Positions 1 to 8,537 of a DNA stretch of 37,741 nucleotides are shown here, piece after piece. Location: positions 1 through 37,741 of IMG/VR virus record IMGVR_UViG_3300022934_000063. One strand, written 5' to 3'. This stretch comes from a virus. Made by a program: the position numbers and the translations under genes. The notes under the pieces are model-generated. The model made no database searches. It saw nothing but the letters and a program-made list of their open reading frames with translations, and was not told the origin of the DNA. Within the stretch, counting starts at the first letter, position 1, and the number at the start of each line of letters is the position of its first letter.

Positions 1-25
1 CGGCATCCACGCACTGGTGACTTAA
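1..25 (+). CDS. C-terminal end of small virion-type protein (partial)
   Basis: Only the last seven codons (GIHALVT) and the TAA stop are present. They are identical to the end of the complete 90-residue gene at 34782-35054, which also sits directly upstream of a receptor-binding gene. This fragment is therefore either the same gene seen across a circular junction or the end of a duplicate copy. Its own function cannot be read from so short a piece. Confidence 0.7.
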
Positions 26-124
26 TATGAGTATCGGACTCGGAATCGGGGTGCAGCGCCCCAAGCAATTACGTTCTATTTACAGCGTTAACGGCAAGGT
101 TCCGGGTTTCACCGCGGACTTCAT
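1..124. repeat. Direct repeat copy 1 (124 bp, exact)
   Basis: Bases 1-124 are identical to 35030-35153. The repeat spans the last codons of a small virion-type gene and the first 33 codons of the receptor-binding gene. After base 124 the copies diverge abruptly (a versus t, then many differences), although gene order and protein similarity continue. The window begins exactly where the match begins, which suggests a contig end placed at an assembly branch point or the join of a circular map. Confidence 0.95.
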
Positions 125-3100
125 AAGGAACAAGTACCCTGGTCACTCATCGCTCTCTAGCGCCATAACCCACGCACGTAGTAGCAATGCCACTATGACG
201 GACGGCTATGGGCCTGAGCTTGTTACCAATGGTGGATTCGACAGTGATGTTTCTGGTTGGACTGCTACGGGAGTCATAGAGCGTACTCGCTTAGGGCGTT
301 TGCGCTTGTATGGAGCCTCTCTCACCCCAGATAGATATATACACCAAACACTTACTACCGTATCTGGCAAAACTTATTTAGTCACCGTTGATCTGCGCGA
401 AGAAAGCGGAGGATCTTCCAGAGGTTTAGTGCGCGTTGGTACTTCAGGCGCCAATAGCACCGATCTTCTTAGCTCTTCGTATTTTGGTGAAGGCAGTCAG
501 ACATTCACTTTTATTGCTACAGGGACTTCGTCAACTTTAACGCTATTCTGGGATGACTCAGGTACTAGCGACTATTCTGAATGGGACAACGTAAGCGTTC
601 GAGAGATGCCTGTTCTCAAATGGGCGCCGCATAATCTGCTGACGTACTCTGAGGATTTCTCTAATGCGGCTTGGACTAAGTCTCAAACATCCGTCACAGT
701 CAACCAAACAACCGCTCCAAATGGCACGTTAACTGCCGACTTAGTAACATACACAACAAACTCAGCCGCTTACATTGCAAAAAGTGTTTCGTCGCTTCTT
801 TCAGAACACCCGTATTCAGTAGGGTTTTATGTAAAAAGAAATTCAAAAAGTTTAATTCAATGGCTGTCTACTGGTAATTCTAATTATTACGCTAATTTTG
901 ATATTGAAAACGGAACCTTAGGAAGCAGTGGCTCCCTTGTCTCAAACGAATCTATAACTGACGTTGGAGATAATTGGTATTTTTGTTCTTTTACAGTGAC
1001 GCTAGATTCAAACGATGCTGGTATGAGCTATCGAATTTACGGCATTGACTCATTAACAGATTCTTACGCCGCAGGCTCTACTTCTGGTGGATCTTTATAT
1101 CTCTGGGGCGCACACCTCTACCGCTCTGACTTAGGCGGCATGGTAGACAACCCTGAGCGTGGAGACTCATACGTCCCTACGGCGGTGAGTCTTACAGGAT
1201 CTAACCTAGTTCAGAATGGAGATTTTGCGACGGACTCTGAATGGACTAAGGGTACTGGTTGGACGATCTCTGGTGGTGTTGCTAGTGTTGATTCGGTGGC
1301 AAATTCTAATCCCACACTAAGTCAAGACATAGGCGCAACTAATGATTTCTATGCGGTAACGCTCGACGTTATTTCTACTAATGGAACAGGAGTGCTAGAG
1401 GTTTATCACATAAACTTAGGCGCAAGCATATCGTTTGATATTTCAAGCACTGGTACTAAAACAGTTTATTTAAGTGGAGGAACACACGCATCAAACGGAC
1501 AAATTAGCTTGAGGGCGCGTGGTGGATTTATAGGCTCCATAGATAACGTAAGCGTCCTTAGATCGGCTGTTAAACCTAATGCCGCACGTTTCCTCCCGCG
1601 CGTAGGCCACCACGTTTTCAATGGCGACGCATGGGTTAACGAAGGGGTACTGGCTGAGTCTGAGCAAAGGGTTAATCTTTGGCTATATAGCAACGATCCT
1701 ACCGATGCGGCGTGGAGTTTTGCTAATGACGTAACGCGTCCGACTTCTGCATCTTTAGCAGGCCCCGACGGACAGACTTCGGGATATTCTTTGATTCCAA
1801 CAACGGCTGGTAGCTCTCACTACGTTTCCCAGTCTTTTTCCTTAACGTCAGGCAACGATTATACGCTTTCTTTTTACCTTAAAGAAAATGGTTATCGTTA
1901 TGCTCAGATTATTATTGGCGGTGCGTATTCTGCTGACGATTACGCAAATTTTGATTTACAAGACGGAGTGATTGGAGACGTATCAACAGCGGCGACTGCA
2001 ACAATTCAAGACGTAGGCAATGGCTGGTTTAGATGTTCTTGTACATTTCCAGCGGATGCAACAGCAACAGGACATTCTGGTATTGGGTTTATTGAAAGCT
2101 TAACAGACGGACGAGTGCCTATTTTTGCAGGTGATGGCACATCAGGCATTTACGTCTACGGCGCACAGCTGGAACAAGCATCCACACCGTCAAGCTACAT
2201 TCCAACGTCTACACAACAGGGGACAAGAGAGGCTGAGTCCTTCACTATCCCATCAGCTAACCTACCGTGGCCTACGCCGCAGTACATTGGTGACGAGTTA
2301 GTGACTGACATTTCACCGTCCGCTTGGACAGCAAGTGGTTCGAATACGGTTACGCAAGACGCAAGCGGTAATACGGTTATTACTTATGTTGATTCATCAA
2401 ACGGCGCAGATTTTTTGTTAACCACAGCAAACGGCGGCTTAACGCAAAATTTAGTTAGCGGCAAACTTTATGAGTTTTCTGTAACATTAGACACAGGCGG
2501 AGACACTATAGGGTTGCTTCGTGCTACATCGCTGACTCCGAATTACAATATAAACGTAACAACCAGCGGTTTTGAAACATTTACACATATTTTTATGTCA
2601 GACGGTAGCGAGCTTTTTCGAGTAGACTCAATGGGAGCAGGAGAAGTAGCTACAATTAGCAGTGTCAGCGTCCGCGAGATCAGCCCACTGTCTGTTTCTA
2701 TCGCCATGGAAGGCCGCATGACATATGCTGATACTAGTTCTACTTCGGAAGTTACTTTCGTTGGATGGCCCGGAGCTGGAAGTCAGCCTTATATCCGAAA
2801 CTTTATGAGAACAAATGGAAGCTATAAAGGCGCTCTACTTTTTAAGCAATATGATGGATCAACAGCTGATAACGCTTTTGAATCAGTTCCCGGATCTTAC
2901 TCACCTGACATCCTTGTCCCCTACAACATCGCATCACGCCACGGCTCAACCTTTGTAAACGGCGCAATAGACGGTGTAGCCCTAACGGCTGACACAACCC
3001 CTGTGGCCCTCCCTGATCTCTCTAGCACTGACTTGAATCTAGCCTATGACTACATGGGAACCATCTCAGAGTTCCGTGTATGGGACAAAGACATCGGTGA

Positions 3101-3203
3101 CGCTGGTATTGTAGAGGCAACCAATCCATCGCTAGAGCCATCCCTGAGTCTTGAATTTTCAGGACTTGCTAATTCGTTTGTTGTTAATGATTGGAGTGAG
3201 TAA
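27..3203 (+). CDS. Modular tail fibre / receptor-binding protein A, copy 1
   Basis: A 1058-residue protein, probably a distal tail component that contacts surface glycans. Residues 1-33 form an invariant anchor (MSIGLGIGVQRPKQ...). Several beta-rich modules follow; three open with xLVTNGGF/NLVQNGDF or ELVTD and two close with IDNVSV or VSVRE, a pattern I associate with CBM4/9-like carbohydrate-binding folds. The C-terminal part (about 885-1058), containing YDYMGTISEFRVWD, resembles a LamG/concanavalin-like domain. ATG 27 follows the upstream stop by one base, and the stop overlaps the next start (TAATG). Against the second copy (35056-37689) it carries one extra module at about residues 388-518. 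No enzymatic motif was seen. Tail-fibre role is inferred from domain type and neighbours. Confidence 0.8.
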   Translation: MSIGLGIGVQRPKQLRSIYSVNGKVPGFTADFIRNKYPGHSSLSSAITHARSSNATMTDGYGPELVTNGGFDSDVSGWTATGVIERTRLGRLRLYGASLTPDRYIHQTLTTVSGKTYLVTVDLREESGGSSRGLVRVGTSGANSTDLLSSSYFGEGSQTFTFIATGTSSTLTLFWDDSGTSDYSEWDNVSVREMPVLKWAPHNLLTYSEDFSNAAWTKSQTSVTVNQTTAPNGTLTADLVTYTTNSAAYIAKSVSSLLSEHPYSVGFYVKRNSKSLIQWLSTGNSNYYANFDIENGTLGSSGSLVSNESITDVGDNWYFCSFTVTLDSNDAGMSYRIYGIDSLTDSYAAGSTSGGSLYLWGAHLYRSDLGGMVDNPERGDSYVPTAVSLTGSNLVQNGDFATDSEWTKGTGWTISGGVASVDSVANSNPTLSQDIGATNDFYAVTLDVISTNGTGVLEVYHINLGASISFDISSTGTKTVYLSGGTHASNGQISLRARGGFIGSIDNVSVLRSAVKPNAARFLPRVGHHVFNGDAWVNEGVLAESEQRVNLWLYSNDPTDAAWSFANDVTRPTSASLAGPDGQTSGYSLIPTTAGSSHYVSQSFSLTSGNDYTLSFYLKENGYRYAQIIIGGAYSADDYANFDLQDGVIGDVSTAATATIQDVGNGWFRCSCTFPADATATGHSGIGFIESLTDGRVPIFAGDGTSGIYVYGAQLEQASTPSSYIPTSTQQGTREAESFTIPSANLPWPTPQYIGDELVTDISPSAWTASGSNTVTQDASGNTVITYVDSSNGADFLLTTANGGLTQNLVSGKLYEFSVTLDTGGDTIGLLRATSLTPNYNINVTTSGFETFTHIFMSDGSELFRVDSMGAGEVATISSVSVREISPLSVSIAMEGRMTYADTSSTSEVTFVGWPGAGSQPYIRNFMRTNGSYKGALLFKQYDGSTADNAFESVPGSYSPDILVPYNIASRHGSTFVNGAIDGVALTADTTPVALPDLSSTDLNLAYDYMGTISEFRVWDKDIGDAGIVEATNPSLEPSLSLEFSGLANSFVVNDWSE

Positions 3204-4837
3204 TGGGAACGAAGACGTATAACAACTACGAAGATCTAATTACTTATACCCGCGCATCTAAAGGCCATGCGTTGCGCCCTGTTAGCTATGGGGATGAGCT
3301 TGTAACAAATGGTACCTTTAATACTGATGTTTCTGGGTGGACAGAGACTGACGCTACTACCGTTTCTCTATCTTATGATGCTGGGCGGTTAAGAGTTCTT
3401 AGTACAGCTCCATATGAAGGCGTTTACCAAGACATTACAACAACCGTTGGTCGCATCTACAGCTTTACAAGAACAGTTGAAGGCGGGACAGGTACTTTAC
3501 GCTTTAGGACTTATGCGGGTCCAGCATCAGGCGGTTTGGTAGATTTAGGTGGTATTTCAGCTATAGATAACGGTGCAGGTTCTACTGAAACTTTTATATT
3601 TATAGCAACGTCAACGACAACCAGAATACAAATGCAATCATGGAACACTTTTGCTGATTTTTGGTTAGACAACATCAGCGTCAAAGAAGTCACCTTCGAC
3701 GAATCAGACGGCACCCTAACGTTATTCGAGCATCCCGATAACGTCCCCCGTGTAGAGTGGGATAGCGCAGGTAACAGGCTGGGTTTGCTGGTGGAGGAAG
3801 CTAGGACTAATTTGTTGCCTTACTCTGAAGACTTTACTGTTCAATCAGGTCGTTGGGCTAACGGACAAAAAGGCGACACGTCTCTCACTTCAGGCTTAAC
3901 AGAGTCTCCAAGCATGTCAGATAGCGTTTGGAAACTTTTTGCTACCTCAGGGACAGGAACACAAATTATTCAAGAAGACGCTACTGTTTCTGGAGCAACG
4001 AATGTAGTAGGTTCTGTTTACTTAAAAAAAGCAGAATATAAATACGGCGGCATTAGGCTTTTAGATTCGAGTCCAAGTACGGGATATTCTGTATTTATTG
4101 ATTTAGATGACGGCAGTGTTTTTGATACTTCCACCAGAGGTACACCGACAACTTCTGACTACCGTGTACAAGACGCTGGTAATGGTTGGTGGAGACTTTC
4201 CGTAATTACGTCATCTGACGGCGGGTCGGTAAATTTTACTGTTGGAATTAGCGACGGAACTTCAATAAACAGCTTTGATTGTGTTTCTTTTGCTGGAGAC
4301 GGCACTAGTGGTATCTACATTTGGGGCGCTCAAGTAGAAGAAGGCTCATTCCCCACCAGTTACATGAAAAACGAAGGCACTGCTAGTGGTAAGGATAGAT
4401 CGGCTGACGTAGCGTCTATCCCCGTGGCTGACTTTGGGTTTAACCAGAGTGCTTTTACTTTGCTTTTAAATGCCTCATGGCAACATGGCTCTCTATCCAA
4501 TAAGGCTGTTGATCTTACAAACAGCAATGACTCAGAAAGAGTTTTAATTTACAACAGAGGAGGCACCGTTGGTTCTTATGCCGTTTGGGATGGGAATAAT
4601 GTTCAAGCCGTAAGTGATGGTATTTCATCAACTACAGATTTTATTAAAGTCGGAGTTGGAATTGCTGAAAATAATTTTGCATTAATAAATAACGGCGTTG
4701 TTACTAGTACAGATACACTTGGGACAGTTCCAACGCCAACTGATTTAAAAATGCGAGACTTTAACGGCCACATCAAGTCCATCCAGTATTACCCGCGAAG
4801 ACTCACGAACGCCCAGATCCAAGCGTTAACCTCATAG
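3203..4837 (+). CDS. Modular tail fibre / receptor-binding protein B
   Basis: A 544-residue protein starting at an ATG that overlaps the stop of protein A, so the two are likely translationally coupled. It opens with MGTKTYNNYEDL and contains a CBM4/9-like module beginning DELVTNGTF and ending DNISVKEV at about residue 170. Next comes the segment GLLVEEARTNLLPYSEDF, which I recall from many marine phage tail proteins, then a second beta-rich module ending GIYIWGAQVEEG, and a LamG-like C-terminus ending in HIKSIQYYPRRL. It shares seam motifs with protein A, so the two are probably paralogous parts of one host-recognition apparatus. The start of a diverged homologue lies at 37689-37741. Confidence 0.75.
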   Translation: MGTKTYNNYEDLITYTRASKGHALRPVSYGDELVTNGTFNTDVSGWTETDATTVSLSYDAGRLRVLSTAPYEGVYQDITTTVGRIYSFTRTVEGGTGTLRFRTYAGPASGGLVDLGGISAIDNGAGSTETFIFIATSTTTRIQMQSWNTFADFWLDNISVKEVTFDESDGTLTLFEHPDNVPRVEWDSAGNRLGLLVEEARTNLLPYSEDFTVQSGRWANGQKGDTSLTSGLTESPSMSDSVWKLFATSGTGTQIIQEDATVSGATNVVGSVYLKKAEYKYGGIRLLDSSPSTGYSVFIDLDDGSVFDTSTRGTPTTSDYRVQDAGNGWWRLSVITSSDGGSVNFTVGISDGTSINSFDCVSFAGDGTSGIYIWGAQVEEGSFPTSYMKNEGTASGKDRSADVASIPVADFGFNQSAFTLLLNASWQHGSLSNKAVDLTNSNDSERVLIYNRGGTVGSYAVWDGNNVQAVSDGISSTTDFIKVGVGIAENNFALINNGVVTSTDTLGTVPTPTDLKMRDFNGHIKSIQYYPRRLTNAQIQALTS

Positions 4838-4848
4838 GAAGAAATATC

Positions 4849-5244
4849 ATGACAGAAGAGATTATCGAAGAAGTAGTCAAAACCGATTTTTACCTCAGGC
4901 TGGCTAGTGAGTCGGACATGCCGACTGTGCTGTCTGACTTCTACCGTCAGGACTACGTGACGCAGGTAGACGAGGAGACTGGAGAGTCTAGCCAAGTAGC
5001 AGACGGCGATCCCTACCTTGTCCAGTTTACACACGACTACGCTATTTCAGTCGTAGGCACACTGCACGAGCCAACAGGCACTATGCTGACTGATGAGGAA
5101 GGCAATGAGTACCCTGAGATGCAAGCTATGGCAGGCTGGCATATCAATATCAGACTCGTGGGAGATGCTGTACGTGAGACTGTAGAGGCACTGGACGAGA
5201 CACACGGTGTAAACCCTGAGCAACCTATGAGAGTTTGGCTATGA
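4849..5244 (+). CDS. Hypothetical phage protein (131 aa)
   Basis: A short acidic protein, not recognised. It begins MTEEIIEEVV and has a hydrophilic first half with a YLVQFTHDYAISVVGTLHEP segment; its C-terminus reads GVNPEQPMRVWL. It follows a receptor-binding gene by eleven bases and overlaps the start of the adaptor gene (ATGA), so it belongs to the tail operon. Proteins in this position in phages are often tail-fibre assembly helpers or chaperones. That is only a positional guess, since no motif confirms it. Confidence 0.6.
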   Translation: MTEEIIEEVVKTDFYLRLASESDMPTVLSDFYRQDYVTQVDEETGESSQVADGDPYLVQFTHDYAISVVGTLHEPTGTMLTDEEGNEYPEMQAMAGWHINIRLVGDAVRETVEALDETHGVNPEQPMRVWL

Positions 5245-5858
5245 GCATATCTACCTTTGCAGAGCTAAAGAGCAACATCGCGGACTTCTTGAACCGCGAT
5301 GATCTGACGTCCTCTATCCCGACGTTTATTACGCTCGCAGAGGCCCAGATTAACCGAGACCTTCGACATTGGAAGATGAAGAACCGCACAACCTTCACCA
5401 TCGATCAGGAGTACGAGGACTTGCCCTCGGATTGGCTGGAGACTGTGTCGTTCAATGCCGGTAACAAGTACCCGCTCAAGCTTGCGTCTAGAGAGACCAT
5501 CGCCGACAAGAGAATGGGCAGCGAGGACACGGCCGGAACACCCGAGTATTACGCGCACGTGGCGGACAAGTTCGAGTTCTATCCCACACCTGACGACACC
5601 TACACCGGAGACTTGCTGTACTACCAGCGCGTGCCTGCGTTGTCTGACTCAAACACCACAAACTGGCTGCTGACCGATAGCCCGGACGTTTACCTGTACG
5701 GTGCTTTGATTCACTCGGCCCCGTATCTGCAGGAAGACGGGCGCGCCGCTACATGGGCGCAGCTCTATGGTGCGGCAGTACAAAAGCTTAATCAATCATC
5801 TGACTCAGCAACAATGAGCGGGTCAGGTCTCGTCATGAAAAATAGAGGTCTAGGCTAA
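5241..5858 (+). CDS. Head-to-tail adaptor-like protein
   Basis: A 205-residue protein. The start is ATG 5241, overlapping the upstream TGA; a TTG six bases earlier is possible but less likely. The sequence opens with SISTFAELKSNIADFLNR and has TFITLAEAQINRDLR and DLPSDWLE, then a region with FEFYPTPDD and GDLLYYQRVPAL. This pattern matches the family of phage adaptor/connector proteins (gp6- or gp4-like) that bridge the portal ring and tail. In this genome the gene lies about 9 kb upstream of portal in transcription order, among tail genes. The assignment is by remembered motif pattern and length, not a profile search. Confidence 0.65.
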   Translation: MSISTFAELKSNIADFLNRDDLTSSIPTFITLAEAQINRDLRHWKMKNRTTFTIDQEYEDLPSDWLETVSFNAGNKYPLKLASRETIADKRMGSEDTAGTPEYYAHVADKFEFYPTPDDTYTGDLLYYQRVPALSDSNTTNWLLTDSPDVYLYGALIHSAPYLQEDGRAATWAQLYGAAVQKLNQSSDSATMSGSGLVMKNRGLG

Positions 5859-6517
5859 TGGCTGATACGACAACCACCACATACTCGCTCACAAAGCCCG
5901 AGGTTGGCGCTTCGGAGGATACTTGGGGAACAAAGTTAAACGCCAACTTCGACTCCATCGATGACCTTCTCGACGGGACTACTGCTATACAACCCAACCT
6001 GACTGCAGGATCATGGGAAGTAGGCGGTGTTGCCGTTACATCTACCGCGGCAGAGTTAAATCTCCTGGATGGCGTCACGGCTACCACGGCCGAGCTAAAT
6101 ATTCTGGACGGTGTCACTGCCACAGCCGCGGAGTTAAACATTCTAGACGGTGTGACATCGACTGCTGCCGAGCTAAACATCCTCGATGGTGTCACGGCAA
6201 CGGCGTCAGAATTAAATATCTTGGACGGCGTTACAGCGACAACGGCGGAGCTAAATGCGCTAGATGGTGTGACCTCTACTGCGTCTGAAATAAACTTGCT
6301 AGATGGCTCGACTGCTGGGGCGGTAGTAAACAGCAAGGCTGTAGTTTACAGCAGTGCCGGGCAGGTCAAGGCTACGACTGTCTCCCTTGGCGACTGGACA
6401 ATCAAGGTCGATACAAACGAGCTGGTTTTTGTCTACAACACCACAGAGGTGTTCAAGCTAGGAACGAACGGCGCCGTTACATCAGCTAATGATATCACTG
6501 CATTTGGTAGCATCTAA
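5858..6517 (+). CDS. Repeat-containing tail fibre/tail protein
   Basis: A 219-residue protein starting at a TAATG overlap. Residues 1-50 include YSLTKPEVGASEDTWGTKLN, a common N-terminus of phage tail fibres. Residues 65-155 are seven tandem 13-residue units of the form AELNILDGVTATA, a well-known phage tail-fibre repeat usually forming an elongated trimeric shaft. The last about 60 residues (KVDTNELVFVYN...) look like a small globular tip. The gene stands between the adaptor and further tail proteins, so a fibre or tail-spike shaft is the likely role. The repeat makes this call fairly safe even though the host ligand is unknown. Confidence 0.8.
   Translation: MADTTTTTYSLTKPEVGASEDTWGTKLNANFDSIDDLLDGTTAIQPNLTAGSWEVGGVAVTSTAAELNLLDGVTATTAELNILDGVTATAAELNILDGVTSTAAELNILDGVTATASELNILDGVTATTAELNALDGVTSTASEINLLDGSTAGAVVNSKAVVYSSAGQVKATTVSLGDWTIKVDTNELVFVYNTTEVFKLGTNGAVTSANDITAFGSI
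6050..6322 (+). repeat. Seven tandem 13-codon repeats in tail gene
   Basis: Seven consecutive 39-base units encode near-identical peptides (A/S-E-L/I-N-x-L-D-G-V/S-T). Protein identity is high but the DNA differs at many third positions: the Leu, Asp, Gly and Val codons are varied from unit to unit (ctggac, ctagac, ctcgat, ttggac). This is a coding repeat, not a regulatory array. Confidence 0.9.
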
Positions 6518-7059
6518 TGGCCTTACAAAGTTCTGGCGCAATCAGTCTCAATGATATCCACGTAGAGGCCGGTGGCACTACGGGTACGGCTGTGTCTATT
6601 AACGACGCAGATGTGCGCGATTTGATTAGCGCCGGCGCCGGCTCAGAGATGGACTTCACCGACTGGTACGGTGCCAGTGCGGCTACTGTTGAAATCGATA
6701 ACGGCTCGCTCTCTGATGTGGGTTTCGGCGGCACTTCGCAAGTCACCTTTACTCTGAATACTAACGGCACGATTACTGCAACCGGCAACCTGACATCTTA
6801 TAGCGACACGAACTGGTACGAGCCAACAACCACAGGCATTGGGTCTAGCTATCAAGTGCAGGTAACGGCAACTGGCGATACGTCTTCCCTTTCAGGCCCA
6901 ACAGGCACGTATTTAACAATATCGTCTGCGCGGTCTTGGACATTATCCACATCGAGCATACAGCAATCGGTGACGCTGTCTGTGTCTGTTAGGGATGTTG
7001 CGACAAGCACAGTGCAAGACACAGCAACCATTACCATGACAGTAGAGAGCGGCTCGTGA
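6517..7059 (+). CDS. Phage tail/virion protein with Ig-like C-terminus
   Basis: A 180-residue protein beginning MALQSSGAISLNDIHVEAGG, a start I associate with small structural proteins of marine phages, followed by SINDADVRDLI and MDFTDWYGAS. The second half (about residues 60-180) is Ser/Thr-rich with alternating hydrophobics (GTITATGNL, VTLSVSVRDVA, ATITMTVESGS), as in Ig-like or Big-type surface domains that decorate phage particles. It overlaps genes on both sides by a few bases within the tail operon. The exact virion position is unknown. Confidence 0.65.
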   Translation: MALQSSGAISLNDIHVEAGGTTGTAVSINDADVRDLISAGAGSEMDFTDWYGASAATVEIDNGSLSDVGFGGTSQVTFTLNTNGTITATGNLTSYSDTNWYEPTTTGIGSSYQVQVTATGDTSSLSGPTGTYLTISSARSWTLSTSSIQQSVTLSVSVRDVATSTVQDTATITMTVESGS

Positions 7060-8537
7060 TGGCTATTGAAGCAGTACAAATACAACCTGGTGTATACCGT
7101 CACGGTACAGACCTTGAGGGCGCTGGCCGGTGGCGTGATGTTAATTTGGTCAGGTGGCGCAGCGGATCGCTCGGTCCTATCGGTGGATGGCAAGAGCGCT
7201 CAAAGAGCGGGGCTACACTGGATAAGCCCGCACGCGGCTCGCTAGGCTGGGTAGATAACTCGTTTGATACAAAGATTGCAGCAGGCACATACAACAAGCT
7301 GTTCGCTATATCGCCTTCAGGTGTTGTCAGCGATATTACGCCCGTGTCGTTTACTGCCGGTAATGAAAACGCGGCCCTTAACTTAGGTTTTAGCGGCGGC
7401 TTTTACGGCAACGGATACTACGGAACCCAGCGAGAGTCTAGCGGTGTCTATCAAGAGGCTACAACGTGGTCTTTGGATAACTGGGGTCAATACCTTGTGG
7501 CTTGCTCAGTAGATGACGGCAAGCTGTATGAGTGGCAGTTAAATGCGGCCACACCGGCGGCGGTAATTAGTAACGCGCCGACATCTAATCTCGGCCTTGT
7601 CGTAACCGGCGAGAGATTTTTATTTGCTTTGGGGGCAGGCGGCAATCCAAGGAAGGTCCAGTGGTGCGATAAAGAAGATAACACCGCTTGGACCCCCTCG
7701 GCGACGAACGAGGCCGGTGACTTCGAGTTATCCACAAACGGCGAGATTCTCAGTGGTCACAAGCTGCGCGGTAAGACACTTATTCTGACCACTACAGACG
7801 CGCACACGGCGTCTTACATTGGCCCGCAGCTAGTGTTCCAGTTTGAGCGTGTAGGCACCTCATGCGGCGCTATATCGCGTCATGCGTGTGTTCCAAACAT
7901 GGAGGGCGCTTACTGGATGGGATCTAAGGGGTTCTTCATGTTCAACGGGTCGTCTGTGCAGGAAATGCAGTGCGACGTGCTGGATTATGTCTTTAACGAC
8001 ATCAACACAGCCCAGCGGTCTAAGGTGTTTGCGACTAATAACTCGCAGTTTGGTGAGGCGTGGTGGTTCTACCCTTCAGGTACGTCTAACGAGAACGACC
8101 GTTATGTGATCTATAACTACAAGGAAAACTACTGGAACATCGGACAGTTAAACCGCACCACAGGGTTTGACGCGGGCGTATTTAGAAACCCGATCATGTT
8201 CGGCTCCGACGGCAAGTTTTACGATCACGAGCTTGGCTTCTCACACGACGGTACGGCTCCGCACGCAGAGTCTGGCCCGATACTGTTCGGCTCAAATGTG
8301 GTGAAGGTTAACGAGATCATCCCGGATGAAAAGACGCAGGGCGAGGCAACTTTGACCTTTAAGTCTCGTTTTTACCCTAACGGGGCAGAGTCTACACACG
8401 GCCCGTTTACTATGGCGAACCCTGTTAGCGCGAGATTCTCAGGCCGACAGCTTCGGTTAAGAGTTAACGGTACGGAGTTTAATAACTGGCGTTTTGGTGT
8501 TGCACGCCTGAACCTAATGCCAGGCGGTAAGCGATGA
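7059..8537 (+). CDS. Tail hub / DNA-stabilisation-like structural protein
   Basis: A 492-residue protein. ATG 7059 is preferred over the GTG just before it because it overlaps the upstream TGA. The N-terminus, QIQPGVYRHGTDLEGAGRW then NLVRWRSGSLGPIGGW, is a hallmark of a podovirus structural family whose members resemble P22 gp10 and are predicted to fold as beta-propellers closing the tail tube. Later segments (GNPRKVQWCDKEDNTAW, GKTLILTTTDAH, RYVIYNYKENYWNIG) show the repetitive Trp/Tyr beta pattern expected of propeller blades. The propeller comparison is from memory of the family; the exact tail position is inferred from neighbours. Confidence 0.6.
   Translation: MAIEAVQIQPGVYRHGTDLEGAGRWRDVNLVRWRSGSLGPIGGWQERSKSGATLDKPARGSLGWVDNSFDTKIAAGTYNKLFAISPSGVVSDITPVSFTAGNENAALNLGFSGGFYGNGYYGTQRESSGVYQEATTWSLDNWGQYLVACSVDDGKLYEWQLNAATPAAVISNAPTSNLGLVVTGERFLFALGAGGNPRKVQWCDKEDNTAWTPSATNEAGDFELSTNGEILSGHKLRGKTLILTTTDAHTASYIGPQLVFQFERVGTSCGAISRHACVPNMEGAYWMGSKGFFMFNGSSVQEMQCDVLDYVFNDINTAQRSKVFATNNSQFGEAWWFYPSGTSNENDRYVIYNYKENYWNIGQLNRTTGFDAGVFRNPIMFGSDGKFYDHELGFSHDGTAPHAESGPILFGSNVVKVNEIIPDEKTQGEATLTFKSRFYPNGAESTHGPFTMANPVSARFSGRQLRLRVNGTEFNNWRFGVARLNLMPGGKR

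Noticed and set aside
27-3203. Diversity-generating retroelement as the source of variation in the receptor-binding gene
   Set aside because: No reverse transcriptase, template repeat or adenine-biased variable stretch was found; variation covers whole modules between seams.
6050-6322. Regular 39-base repeats that could be taken for a CRISPR-like array
   Set aside because: The units are contiguous, in frame, lack unique spacers and encode a known tail-fibre repeat.
5833-6336. Long open frame on the minus strand (167 codons) with Ala/Val/Thr/Pro-rich repeats
   Set aside because: It is the mirror of the 13-codon repeat of the tail fibre gene; the repeat keeps the opposite strand open too. No ribosome-binding site and no known motif.
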